Assembly (NCBI RefSeq): GCF_004193175.1 | Contig: NZ_SAUH01000001.1 | Location: 124,001 to 188,000, forward strand | Length of the DNA stretch: 64,000 nucleotides | Reading direction: 5' to 3' | Source: Streptomyces sp. RFCAC02 | Lineage (GTDB): Bacteria; Actinomycetota; Actinomycetes; Streptomycetales; Streptomycetaceae | Shown here: one piece after another, positions 33,089 through 44,000 of the stretch | Position numbering within the stretch: position 1 is the stretch's first letter | Layout of the letters: the number at the start of each line of letters is the position of its first letter | The notes under the pieces: model-generated | Seen by the model: only the letters and a program-made list of their open reading frames with translations | Told to the model about the DNA's origin: nothing | Databases searched by the model: none | Translations under genes and position numbers: made by a program

Positions 33089-34171
33089 GTGAGCGCGCTG
33101 TTCGAGCCCTGCACACTGCGGTCGCTGACCATTCCCAACCGCGTGTGGATGGCCCCGATGTGCCAGTACTCGGCCGCCGACACCGGCCCGGACACCGGGG
33201 TCGCGGGCGACTGGCACTTCACCCACTACACGACCCGCGCGGTCGGCGGCAGCGGCCTGATCCTGCAGGAGGCGACCGCCGTCAGCCCGGAGGGCCGGAT
33301 CAGCCCGTACGACCTCGGCCTGTGGAACGACCGGCAGGCGGAATCCCTGAGCCGCATCACCCGGTTCGTGACGGACCTCGGCGCCGTGCCGGGCATCCAG
33401 CTCACCCACGCGGGCCGCAAGAGCAGCGTCGACCGGCCCTGGCTCGGCAACCGGCCGCTGGACGCCGGGAGCGGCGGCTGGCGGCCCGAGGGGCCGAGCG
33501 AGGTGCCCTACAGCCCCGCGCACCAGGTGCCGGCCGCGATGAGCGAGGAGCGGATCGCCGAGGTCACCGCGCAGTTCGCGCGGGCGGCGCGGCGCGCGCT
33601 CGACGCCGGGTTCAAGGTGGCCGAGATCCACGGCGCCCACGGCTACCTGCTGGGGCAGTTCCTCTCCCCCGTGAGCAACCGCCGCACCGACGCGTACGGC
33701 GGCGACCACGCGGGCAGGACCCGCTTCCCCCTGGAGGTGGTGGACGCGGTGCGCGCCGTGTGGCCGTCCGAACTGCCGCTGTTCTTCCGGATCTCCGCCA
33801 CCGAGTGGCTGCCGGACGGCGGCTGGACGATCGAGGACACCGTCCGGTTCACCGCCGACCTGCGGGCGCACGGCGTGGACCTGCTCGACGTCTCGTCGGG
33901 CGGGAACGTGCCGGGCGTCGAGATCCCCCTGCGCCCCGGCTACCAGGTGCCGTTCGCCGCCCGGGTACGGGCCGGGACCGGTATGCCGGTGGCCGCCGTC
34001 GGGCTCATCACCGAACCGGAGCACGCCGAGGGCATCGTCGCGTCCGGCGAGGCGGACGCCGTGCTGCTCGGCCGCCAGCTCCTGCGCGACCCGTACTGGC
34101 CCCGGCGTGCCGCGCGCGAGCTGAGCGCCTCCGGCGCGGAGCTGCCCCCGCAGTACCGCCGCGCCGCGTGA
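33089..34171 (+). CDS. NADH:flavin oxidoreductase, Old Yellow Enzyme (YqjM-like)
   Basis: A protein of 360 residues with an FMN TIM-barrel. The active-site pattern 'VWMAPMCQYSA' with Cys, 'GIQLTHAGRKSS' and 'AEIHGAHGYLLGQFLSPVSNRRTDAYGG' (H-x2-H) is that of thermophilic-like/YqjM ene reductases. It reduces activated C=C bonds of enones, quinones or nitro compounds with NAD(P)H. GTG 33089 is chosen for the GGAGAGG upstream; ATG 33068 has none. The leader contains a 17-bp hairpin. Confidence 0.9.
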   Translation: MSALFEPCTLRSLTIPNRVWMAPMCQYSAADTGPDTGVAGDWHFTHYTTRAVGGSGLILQEATAVSPEGRISPYDLGLWNDRQAESLSRITRFVTDLGAVPGIQLTHAGRKSSVDRPWLGNRPLDAGSGGWRPEGPSEVPYSPAHQVPAAMSEERIAEVTAQFARAARRALDAGFKVAEIHGAHGYLLGQFLSPVSNRRTDAYGGDHAGRTRFPLEVVDAVRAVWPSELPLFFRISATEWLPDGGWTIEDTVRFTADLRAHGVDLLDVSSGGNVPGVEIPLRPGYQVPFAARVRAGTGMPVAAVGLITEPEHAEGIVASGEADAVLLGRQLLRDPYWPRRAARELSASGAELPPQYRRAA

Positions 34172-34225
34172 GTCCGGGCGGGGCGGCGGGACGCGGGGGC
34201 CGCTGCGCCAGTAGGGTGACGGACC

Positions 34226-34903
34226 GTGGCAGCACGACCATTGAACGAGATCGTCGAGCCTGGCTGGGCCACGGCTCTCGCCCCCGTGGCGGACCGCGTC
34301 GCCGCGATGGGCGACTTCCTCCGCGCCGAGATCGCCCAGGGACGCACCTACCTCCCGTCGGGGGCGAACGTCCTGCGCGCCTTCCAGCAACCCTTCGACG
34401 AGGTACGGGTCCTGATCGTCGGCCAGGACCCCTACCCGACGCCCGGGCACGCGATCGGGCTCAGCTTCGCCGTGGCCCCCGAGGTGCGGCCCCTGCCCGG
34501 CTCCCTGGAGAACATCTTCAGAGAACTGCACACCGACCTCGGCCTGCCCCGGCCGGCCACGGGTGACCTCAGCCCCTGGACCGGGCAGGGCGTCCTCCTC
34601 CTGAACCGCGCCCTCACCACCGCGCCGCGCCGCCCCGGCGCGCACCGCGGCAAGGGCTGGGAGGAGGTCACCGAGCAGGCCATCCGCGCCCTGGCCGCGC
34701 GCGGCAAGCCCCTGGTGGCGATCCTGTGGGGCCGCGACGCCCGCAACCTACGCCCCCTGCTCGGCGCCGTCCCCTCGGTCGAGTCCGCCCACCCCTCCCC
34801 CATGTCGGCCGACCGCGGTTTCTTCGGCTCGCGGCCCTTCAGCCGGGCCAACGCGCTCCTGGTCGAGCAGGGCGCCGAGCCCATCGACTGGAAACTCCCG
34901 TGA
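34226..34903 (+). CDS. ung: uracil-DNA glycosylase, family 1
   Basis: A protein of 225 residues. The catalytic water-activating motif is '[20 protein letters not shown]' with Asp68, and the DNA-intercalation loop is '[23 protein letters not shown]' with the catalytic His. It excises uracil from DNA in base-excision repair. GTG 34226. Its stop overlaps the next start as GTGA, an odd partnership with a sugar kinase. Confidence 0.95.
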   Translation: MAARPLNEIVEPGWATALAPVADRVAAMGDFLRAEIAQGRTYLPSGANVLRAFQQPFDEVRVLIVGQDPYPTPGHAIGLSFAVAPEVRPLPGSLENIFRELHTDLGLPRPATGDLSPWTGQGVLLLNRALTTAPRRPGAHRGKGWEEVTEQAIRALAARGKPLVAILWGRDARNLRPLLGAVPSVESAHPSPMSADRGFFGSRPFSRANALLVEQGAEPIDWKLP

Positions 34904-35895
34904 CGCCGCCGGGCGGCTGGGTCCTCGGCGTCGACTCCGGCGGCTCGGGGCTGCGGGTCGCCCTGGCCCGCGCCGGCGCCGACGGAGCGCCGCGGCCGCA
35001 CGGCGAGCCGGTGACCGCCGCGCCCGTACGGACGGGCGACGCCGGCATCGACGCGGACCACTTCCTCGCGCTGCTGCTCCCCGCGGCCCGCGCACTGCTG
35101 ACGACGGCCGGGGAACGGGCCGCCGCCGACGCGGTGTGCGTGGGTGCCGCGGGCATGGCGACGCTGGGCGGCTCCCTGCGCGCCCGCCTGCCCGCGGCGC
35201 TGCGGGACGCCGTCGGCGCGCGGCACATCGCGCTCGCCGCGGACGCGGTGACGGGGTACGCCGGGGCGCTCGGGACACGGCCGGGCGCCGTCGTCGCGGC
35301 GGGCACCGGTGTCATCGCCGTCGGCACCGACCTGCGGTCCTGGCGCCGGGCCGACGGGTGGGGCCACCTGCTGGGCGACGCCGGCGGCGGCGCCTGGATC
35401 GGGCGCGCCGGCCTGGCGGCGGCCCTGCGCGCCCACGACGGCCGCGACGGCGGGTCCCCCGCGCTGCTGGAGCGGGCGGAGCGCGTGTTCGGCCCCGTGG
35501 CGGGGCTGCCGGGGCGCCTCTACCCGAGGACGGACCGGCCGGCGGTCCTGGCGTCGTTCGCACCGGAGGTCGCGCGCTGCGCCGCAGCGCCCCACGGTGA
35601 TCCGGTCGCGGCGGGCATCCTGCGGGCGGCGGCCCGTGAGATCGCCGTGACGGCCGCGGCCGTCCTGCCCCCCGGCGGGGGCGGCGAGGTGTCCGTCACC
35701 GGCGGACTGCCGCGGCTGGGCGAGCCGTTGACCGTGCCCCTGGAGGAGGAGATCGCCCGACTCCTGCCGGGCGCCCGCGTGGTGCCTCCCGCGGGGGACC
35801 CGCTGTCCGGCGCGCTCCTCGTCGCGGCCCGGCTGGCGGCCGGCACGCTGCGGCTGCCGCCCGACCCGTCGCTCCTGCACATCGCCGCCGGCTAG
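34900..35895 (+). CDS. BadF/BadG-type ATPase, N-acetylglucosamine-kinase-like
   Basis: A protein of 331 residues with an actin-like ATPase fold. Phosphate 1 is '[16 protein letters not shown]', phosphate 2 '[12 protein letters not shown]' and the adenosine region '[14 protein letters not shown]'. The conserved '[22 protein letters not shown]' is typical of N-acetylglucosamine kinases of the BcrAD/BadF family. It would phosphorylate amino sugars recovered from wall or chitin. GTG 34900 overlaps the ung TGA by four bases, so translation is coupled. Confidence 0.82.
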   Translation: MTPPGGWVLGVDSGGSGLRVALARAGADGAPRPHGEPVTAAPVRTGDAGIDADHFLALLLPAARALLTTAGERAAADAVCVGAAGMATLGGSLRARLPAALRDAVGARHIALAADAVTGYAGALGTRPGAVVAAGTGVIAVGTDLRSWRRADGWGHLLGDAGGGAWIGRAGLAAALRAHDGRDGGSPALLERAERVFGPVAGLPGRLYPRTDRPAVLASFAPEVARCAAAPHGDPVAAGILRAAAREIAVTAAAVLPPGGGGEVSVTGGLPRLGEPLTVPLEEEIARLLPGARVVPPAGDPLSGALLVAARLAAGTLRLPPDPSLLHIAAG

Positions 35896-35923
35896 GTCCC
35901 TGGCGGGGACGTGCAGGAGCGAC
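35868..35923 (+). terminator. stem-loop spanning the end of the kinase gene
   Basis: A perfect 13-bp inverted repeat (35868-35880 with 35911-35923) encloses 30 nt that include the stop codon. The last codons of the kinase gene are part of the stem. A smaller GC stem inside the loop may extend it. Confidence 0.5.
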
Positions 35924-36188
35924 GCGTCCGGCGCCGCGAGCGCGCGAAAGGACCCGCCGGGCAGGCCCCGGGCGTCTCCCGGCGCGCGTGGAGGCCGCCC
36001 CGGCGACGGTCGAACGGGGGTACCGCGCCGCCCGGGCCGCACGGCGCGCACGGTGGCCGGGCAACCGGCGGCGCGTAAACGGGACATGTCCCGGGCTCCC
36101 ACCGACGCGTGGGATAAAACAGGACAGACACGGAGCGACGCCCCCCGGAAGAACAGCCAACCACATCAAGGCATTAACATGCGGCGAC

Positions 36189-37085
36189 ATGAGCTCCTCC
36201 TCATCCGCCGGGCCCGCCAACGGCCTGCCCGTTCGAATGCCGCGCCCCCGTCAGCCCGGACGCCACCGCCGGCCGGAGCCCGTGTCAGCGCCCGAGGGCG
36301 CGCCGCCGCTCGTCCTGGCCGTGCCGGGCGTCCCGTCGGCGGAGAGCCGCTCGGTCGCCGACGAGGTGCTGAGCATCGCCCGGTCCGAACTGCCGGGTCT
36401 TGACGCCCGGCTGGCGTTCGCCGAGGGCAAGGACGAGGAGTTCCCGCCGCTGGCCGAGGTCCTCGGCAGGACCGCCGGCGGCGAGGGCGAGGACGGCGAG
36501 GAGAACCGTCCCCCCACGGTCGTCGTGCCCCTGCTGGCCGGCCCCGACAGCGCGCACCTGCGGGTGCTGCGGCAGGAGGTCCTCAGCAGCGGAACCGGTG
36601 CCGTGCTGACGGATGTGCTCGGACCGCACCCGCTGCTCGCGGAGGCGGTGCACGTGCGGCTGTCCGAGGCGGGGCTCGCCCGGGCGGACCGGGCGCGGCT
36701 GTTCACCGTCGCGACAGCGGCGGACGGCATCGTGCTGGCGACGGCCGGCGGCGAGGAGGCGGTGCAGGTCGCCGGCATCACCGGCATGCTGCTCTCGGCC
36801 CGGCTCGCGGTGCCGGTGCTCGCGGCGGCGGTCGACCGTGAGGGCGCGGTGGCGGCGACGGCGGCCAAGCTCGCCGAGGAGGGCTCGCAGAACCTGGCGC
36901 TCGCCCCCTGCCTGATCGGTCCCGAGATCCCCGAGGGCCTGCTGGAGGCGGCGGCGGAGGAGGCCGGCTGCTCGGCGGCGCAGCCCCTCGGCGCGTACCC
37001 GGCGATCGGCAAGCTCGTCCTCTCGCGGTACATGACGGAGGTCGGGATCGCCCCGCAGCCCTCACAGGGGACCGCCGCGCGCTGA
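36189..37085 (+). CDS. CbiX/sirohydrochlorin-chelatase-like protein
   Basis: A protein of 298 residues with two CbiX-type halves: 'PLVLAVPGVPSAESRSVADEVLSIAR' in the first and 'LFTVATAADGIVLATAGGEEAVQVAGITGMLLSARLAVPVLAAAV' in the second. The metal-binding His expected in the first strand motif ('GHGS') is not seen; 'VPG' stands there. The family inserts cobalt or iron into sirohydrochlorin, but this copy may be non-chelating. ATG 36189 lacks a good ribosome site. Confidence 0.6.
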   Translation: MSSSSSAGPANGLPVRMPRPRQPGRHRRPEPVSAPEGAPPLVLAVPGVPSAESRSVADEVLSIARSELPGLDARLAFAEGKDEEFPPLAEVLGRTAGGEGEDGEENRPPTVVVPLLAGPDSAHLRVLRQEVLSSGTGAVLTDVLGPHPLLAEAVHVRLSEAGLARADRARLFTVATAADGIVLATAGGEEAVQVAGITGMLLSARLAVPVLAAAVDREGAVAATAAKLAEEGSQNLALAPCLIGPEIPEGLLEAAAEEAGCSAAQPLGAYPAIGKLVLSRYMTEVGIAPQPSQGTAAR

Positions 37086-37095
37086 CGCCACCCCT

Positions 37096-37129
37096 CCCCC
37101 GGCCGCCGGCACGCCGCGGCGGCCGGGGG
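37096..37129 (+). terminator. terminator after CbiX-like gene
   Basis: A perfect 13-bp GC stem, CCCCCGGCCGCCG paired with CGGCGGCCGGGGG around an 8-nt loop, lies 10 bp after the stop. Confidence 0.7.
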
Positions 37130-37639
37130 CCTGTCCGGCGGGGCGCCGGGCCGCAGCTCGTGCCCGTCCGTACGCACGGTCCGCGCTGATACGGCAACGC
37201 GCCGGGGCGCCGTGGCCGGCGTCGCGAGACGGACAGCCTCCGGGCCGCCGACGTGTTCCGGCACGGGCGGCCGTCCCCGTCGCACCCACGGCGTCCCGTC
37301 TTCCCCCCGGGGCCGCCCCGTTCCGCTCGTCCCCGGCCGGTTCGAGCCCCCCGGAGGGGCCGTTCGCGGTGCGTTCCCGCGTGGCCGGCGCTTCCGGCGC
37401 CCCGCGTCACCGCCGTCCGGTGGCGCGATCGGGCGGGTCACCGCCACCCGGACGCACACAACAGCCCGCCGCCCGCGCCCGTCTCCCGTGAAGGGCGCGT
37501 GAAGGCGGCCGTCCGTCACCCCTTCCCCACCCGCCGCCGGCGGGCGCGTTCCGCTGCCCGGACGGCCGCGCGCGTGCGCTCCGGCGCACTTCCCCGCGCC
37601 CCCGATGTCGCCGATCCGCGCCGTTCACCGCGAAGTGAC
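37130..37639. other. GC-rich intergenic stretch
   Basis: I find no gene with a ribosome site or recognisable protein in this stretch, and no RNA. Confidence 0.5.
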
Positions 37640-38021
37640 CCACCGCAAACACCTGTCCAATTCGAACTCCCTTTTGAGCATTAATCAATTGGGATGACGA
37701 TGACGCGAAAAGGTGATCATGCGCCCATGATGTGAGTCAATTGGGGAGCACTGTCGTTCTCGGCGCGCATTGAACGCGCGGGGGGAGTACACAATTCCAG
37801 CGACCGGTCAACGGCGATCCGGTCACCACGGTCATTCACCAGTACGAATTCTGTTTCGGTCACGACGGGCTCACCGCATGACAGGCTGAACGACCGCGGG
37901 TTCCGGCGTGTCCGTTTGTTCCCGCCGCGGGCTCCTGCACGCCCGCGCGGCCATTCCCGCATGCCGGAAGGAAAACCGCTCTCCTTCCCGCATTCCCCAG
38001 CGCCCCAACACGAGGTTTCTG
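37640..38021 (+). promoter_or_regulatory. AT-rich promoter region of the PTM cluster
   Basis: Base composition drops well below the surroundings between 37640 and 37880. TCAATTGGG occurs twice in direct orientation (37685-37693 and 37737-37745), 52 bp apart, close to five helical turns. Further short AT-rich words such as CACAATTC follow. A weak minus-strand frame crosses it but lacks the codon bias. The long leader before ATG 38022 suggests regulator sites for the biosynthetic operon. Confidence 0.45.
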
Positions 38022-41000
38022 ATGACGGACCGTCCACGCGTCCCCCAGGCCATAGCCGGGAAGTTCGCGATCGTCGGCATCGGCTGCCGTTTCCCCGGCG
38101 GAGCCAACGACCACCGCGACTACTGGCGGAACCTGATCGAGGGCAGGGACTGCATCACGCCCACCCCGCCCGACCGGTACGACGTCACCACGCTCGGCAG
38201 CCGCGACAAGGCCAAGCCCGGACGCCTGGTCGGCGGACGCGGCGGCTACATCGACGGGTTCGACGAGTTCGACCCGGCGTTCTTCGGGATCAGCCCCCGC
38301 GAGGCCGAGCACATGGACCCCCAGCAGCGCAAGCTGCTCGAAGTCGCCTGGGAGGCGCTGGAGGACGGGGGGCAGAAGCCCGCCGACCTCGCCGGCACCG
38401 AGGTCGGCGTCTTCGTCGGCGCGTTCACGCTCGACTGGAAGATCGTGCAGTTCGCCGACCTCGGCTTCGAGTCGCTCGCCGCGCACACGGCCACCGGCAC
38501 GATGATGACGATGGTGTCGAACCGTCTCTCGTACTGCTTCGACTTCCGCGGCCCCAGCGTCTCCGTCGACACGGCCTGCAGCTCGTCCCTGGTCGCCGTG
38601 CACCTGGCATGCCAGAGCCTGCGCAACGGCGAGACGGACCTCGCCCTCGCCGGCGGCACGCTCCTCCACATGACGCCGCAGTACACCATCGCCGAGACCA
38701 AGGGCGGCTTCCTGTCGCCGGACGGCAGGTCCCGCCCCCTCGACGCCTCGGCGAACGGCTACGTCCGCGCCGAGGGCGTCGGCGTGGTCGCCATCAAGCG
38801 GCTCGACGACGCCCTGCGCGACGGCGACCCGATCCACGCCGTCGTCATCGGCAGCGGCGTCAACCAGGACGGCCGCACGAACGGCATCACCGTGCCGAGC
38901 GCCGACGCCCAGGTCCGGCTGATCCGCCGGGTGTGCGCCGAGGCCGGCATCGAGCCGGGCCAGCTCCAGTACGTCGAGGCGCACAGCACCTCCACTCCCG
39001 TCGGCGACCCGATCGAGGCGACCGCGCTCGCCCGCGCCCTCGCCATCGGCCGCGAGCCCGGCAGCACGGCGTACATCGGCTCGGTCAAGTCCAACATCGG
39101 GCACACCGAGTCGGCCGCAGGCATCGCGGGGCTCATCAAGACCGCCCTCAGCCTGCGCGAGAAGGTCATCCCGCCGCACATCAACCTGGAGCGGCTCAAC
39201 CCCGCCCTCGACCCGGCGAAGCTGCCCTACCGCATCCCGACGGAGCCCACACCCTGGCCGGCGCACGAGGGGCCGGCCCGCGCCGGCGTCAACTCGTTCG
39301 GTTTCGGCGGCACCAACGCGCACGTCCTCCTGGAGGAGCCGCCGGCCCGGCCCGCACCGCCGGAGGCGGCCGCCGGGCGGCCCGCGTTCACCGTGCTGCC
39401 GCTCAGCGCGCGCACGGCCGACGCGCTGCCCGAGGTGGCCGCCGGCATCCGGCGGGAGCTGGAGCGCGCGCCGCTCGCCGACCTCGGGCACACCCTGGCC
39501 CACCGGCGCCAGCACCTGGAGGAACGCCTCACCGTCGCCTACACCGACCGCGAGTCCCTGGACGAGGCGCTGGCGGCAGCGGAGAAGGGCGTCCCGCACC
39601 CGCGCGTCCTGCAGGACACCCGCCGCGACGGCACGCGGAAGCGGCTCGTGTGGGTGTTCACCGGCATGGGTCCCCAGTGGTGGGGCATGGGCCGTGAGCT
39701 GTACGCCACCGAGCCCGTCTACCGCGAGACCGTCGACCGGTGCGACCGTGAGATCGCCGCGCTCACCGGCTGGTCCCTCGTCGAGGAGCTGCACGCCGAC
39801 GAGGCCGACTCCCGCATGGCCGAGACCTGGCTCGCCCAGCCGGCCAACTTCGCCCTCCAGCTCGGTCTGGCAGCGCTGTGGCGCAGCCGCGGCATCGTCC
39901 CTGACGCCGTCACCGGGCACAGCACGGGCGAGGTCGCGGCCTTCCACGAGGCCGGTGTCTACAGCTTCGAGGACGCCGTGCGGATCGTCGTCCACCGCAG
40001 CCGGCTCCAGCACACGCTGGCCGGCACCGGCTCGATGCTCGCCGTCGACCTGAACGAGGCGGAGGCCGCGCAGCGCGTCCGCCCGTACGGCGGGAGCGTC
40101 TCCATCGCCGCCGTCAACGGTCCGCGTTCACTCACCCTCGCGGGTGACGAGAAAGCTCTCACCGCGCTGGCCGCGGAGTTGGAGGGCGAGGGCCGCTTCG
40201 CACGCCTCCTGACCGTGGAGGTGCCCTACCACAGCGCCGCCATGGACCCGATCCGCGAGGAACTGCTGTCCGCGCTCCACGGCATCAAGCCGCAGGAGGC
40301 CCGCGTCCCGCTCTATCTCACGGCCCGCCCCGGCGCCGTCGCCCAGGGATCCGAACTGGACGCGCACTACTGGTGGCAGAACGTCCGCGACACCGTGTGG
40401 TTCCGCGCCGCCGTGGACCGGCTGGCGGACGACGGCTTCGAACTCTTCCTGGAGATCGGGCCGCACCCCGTCCTCGGCCACTCGATCCGCGAGTGCCTCG
40501 CGGGCCGCGAGGCCGAGAGCCGGGTCGTGCCGTCGCTGCGCCGCGCGGAGCCCGAGGCCGAGCGCATGGCCCTCACCCTCGCCGCGCTCACCTCGCTCGG
40601 CGTCGACCCGGACTGGAACGTCCTGCAGCCCGAGGGCGCCCCGGTGCCCCTCCCCCGCTACCCGTGGCGCCGCGACCGGTACTGGACCGAGTCGCCCGCC
40701 GTCGCGCGGGTGCGGCTCGGCCGGCTCGACCACCCGCTGCTCGGCCGCCGCGTCGACGGCGCCGAACCGGTGTGGGAGTCCACACTCGACCCGGAGCGGC
40801 TGCCCTACCTGTCGGACCACAGGATGCAGGGCAACGTCCTGTTCCCCGCCGCCGGCTACATCGAGATGGCGGCCCAGGCGGTGCGCGCGCTGACCGGTGA
40901 CGCGGGGGCCGCCGCGCTCGCCGGCGTCGAGCTGCGGAAGGCGCTGTTCCTGCCCGAGGACCAGCCGCGGACGGTGCAGCTCGCGTTCTCCTCGGGGACC

Positions 41001-44000
41001 GCGGCCTTCACGATCGCGACCGTGCGGGACCCGGCGGCCGGCGGCGTCGTGGAACCCGCCGTGCACGCCACCGGTGTCGTACGGGCCGGGCAGCGGCGGA
41101 ACGGCGCGCCGCCGCTGGACACCGGGGCCGTCAGGGCGCGGTGCGCGCGCCGGCTGACCGGCCCGGCGGCGTACGAGGCGCTCGCCGCCCTCGGCTACCA
41201 CTACGGACCGGCGTTCCAGGGCATCGAGGAGGTGTGGATCGGTCCGGGCGAGGCGCTGGCGCGCATCCGTCCGCCCGAGAGCCTCGCGGGCGACGCCGCT
41301 GGCCACCACGCCCACCCGGTGCTGCTGGACTCCTGCTTCCAGACGCTCCTCACCCCCGCGCTGCTGGCGGACGGCGCGTCCGGCGCCGGCGAGGGCGGCA
41401 TCCGACTGCCGCTGTCCATCGGCGAGGTGCGGCTCGCGCCGGTCGGCGACCGCGCGCTGTGGGCGCACGCCGTCATCACCCGCGAGGACGCCGACGGGCT
41501 GCTCGGCGACATCGCCCTGTACGCGGAGGACGGCGCGCCGCTCGGGCACGTCGAGGGCTTCCGCGCCGGTGACGTGGCCCAGGCCCCGGCGGCCGTCGGG
41601 CAGGCCACCGTGGACAGTTGGCTGAGCGAGCCGGTGTGGCGGGAGCTGCCGCCGCTCGGCGACGAGCCGGACGCCTCCGGCGCGGCGGACTCCGTCCTGG
41701 TGTTCGCGGACGCGCCGGGCGGCGTCGGGGACGCGGTGGCGGAGCTGGTCGCCGGGCGCGGCGGCCGCTGCCACCTGGTGCGGCCCGGCAGTGCCTACCG
41801 CACGGACACGGCCGCCGGCGTCTCGGAGGTCGTGCCGGGGTCGGCGGAGGACCTGCGGCGGCTGTTCGCGGACACCGGCGGCGCCTTCCGCACGGTCCTC
41901 CACCTGTGGAACGTGGGGCTCACCGCACCGGAGCCGGTGCCCGGCGGCGGCACCGAGTACCACACCGCCACCGGCGCGTACGCCCTGATCGCGCTCGCCC
42001 AGACCCTGCCGGACGGCGCCCCCGACGCCCGCCTCCACATCGTGACGCGCGGCACGCAGCCCGTCCTCCCGGACGCCGATGTGACGCTCCTCGGCGCGCG
42101 TGCCTGGGGCGTGGGGCGCGTCCTGTGGCAGCAGGAACTGACGGCGCAGCGGGGCAAGCTGGTCGACCTCGACCCGGCGGCGCCCGGCGGTCCCCGTGCC
42201 GAGGCGGCGCGGCTGCTGGCCGAGACGGCCGGAGCGGGCGCCCGGGACGGCGAGCACGAGGTCGCGCTGCGCGGCGACACCCGCTGGACCTGCCGCCTGG
42301 AGCAGGCCGACGGCATGTCCCGCCCGCTGCCCCTGCGGCTGCGGGAGGACGGCACCTACCTCGTCACCGGGGCGTTCGGCGCCCTGGGCCGGCTGCTGTG
42401 CCGCACGTTGGTGCGGCGCGGCGCGCGGCGGCTCGTCCTGATGGGCCGGACGGCGCTGCCGGAGCGCTCCGCGTGGGGCGCGGGTGCCGACGGCCCCGCC
42501 GGGGAGCGCGTGCGGTTCGTCCGGGAGCTGGAGTCCCTCGGGGCGCAGGCGGTCGTGGCTCCCGTGGACGTCACGGACGAGGCGGCGCTGCGGGCCTGGC
42601 TCGACGGCCACCGGGCGAGCGGTGCGCCGCCCGTGCGCGGTGTGTTCCACCTCGCCGGGCAGGTCCGCGACACGATGGTGCCGCAGATGGACCGGGCGAC
42701 GTTCGACGCGGTCCACGACCCGAAGACGGCGGGGGCCTGGCTGCTGCACCGTGAGCTGCGCCACGAACCGCTCGACCACTTCGTGCTGTTCGCCTCCGTC
42801 GCGGCCGTCCTCACGACCGCGGGGCAGACGAACTACGCGGCCGGCAACGCGTTCCTCGACGCCCTGGCGCACCACCGGCGCGCCCTCGGGCTGCCCGCCC
42901 TCAGCCTCGACTGGGGTCCGTGGGCGACCGGCATGATCGAGGAGCTGGGCCTGATCGAGCACTACCGCGACCAGCGCGGCATGGGCTCGCTCACGCCGGA
43001 CGCGGGCATGGCCGTGCTGGAGCGCGTCATCGGCCAGGACCGGGCGCAGCTCCTCGTCGCGTCGATCGTGGACTGGCGGACGTTCCTCGCCTGGTACCCG
43101 GAGGCGCCGCCGCTCGCGGCCGAGCTGGCCGCCGGCGCGGACACCGGCGGGGAGGGCGCCGGCGCGGCCGGGTCGTTCCTCGACCTGTACGCGCAGGCCC
43201 CCGAGGAGGAGCGGCGCGCGCTGCTCACCGAGCGGTTCACGGCCGTCGTGTCGGCCGTGCTGCGGGTCCCGGCGGACGGCGTCGAGCCGTCGGTCAGCCT
43301 GAGCCGGCTGGGGCTCGACTCGCTGCTGGCGATGGAGCTGCGCTCCCGGGTGCACGCCGACATCGGCGTCTCCCTGCCGGTGGTGACGCTGCTGAGCGGC
43401 GCGCCGGCCGCCGAGCTGGTCGACCGGCTCGCCGACGGCCTGGCCGACCTGGTCGCGGCGGACGCGGCGGGCGGCGGCGGGGACGCCGCCCCGATCCACA
43501 CGGACGCCGACTGCTACCCGCTCACGCAGAACCAGAAGGCGCTGTGGTTCCTGCGCCACCTCCACCCCGACGGGTACGCGTACAACATCGGCGGTGCCGT
43601 CGAGGTGCGGACCGCGCTCGATCCCGAGCTGATGTGCGAGGCGTTCCGGCGGCTCGTGGCGCGGCACCCGGTGCTGCGGGCGAACGTGACGATGCTCGAC
43701 GGGCAGCCCGTCCAGCGGATCGCGCCCGAGGCGACGGCCAAGGACGCGGCGGACTGCGCGGTGTTCGACGTCGAGGGGCGGCCCTGGGACGACGTGTACC
43801 GCATGATCATCGAGGAGTACCGCAGACCGTACGACCTGGAGCACGACCCGCTGGTGCGGTTCCGGCTGTTCCGGCGCGGGCCGGACCGATGGGTCATCAC
43901 CAAGGCCGTGCACCACATCGCGTCGGACGCGATCTCCACGTTCACGTTCATCGAGGAGCTGCTGGAGACGTACGAGGGGCTGCGCGCCGGCCGCGAGGTG

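Noticed and set aside
37717..37863. 48-codon minus-strand frame inside the PTM promoter region starting at GTG 37863
   Set aside because: Third codon positions are only about 60 percent G or C, far below real genes here, there is no clear ribosome site, and I recognise no family.
37908..38021. Longer N-terminus of the PTM synthase from GTG 37908
   Set aside because: It adds 38 residues of non-KS sequence without a ribosome site, while ATG 38022 has GAGG at the right distance and the KS begins 15 residues later.
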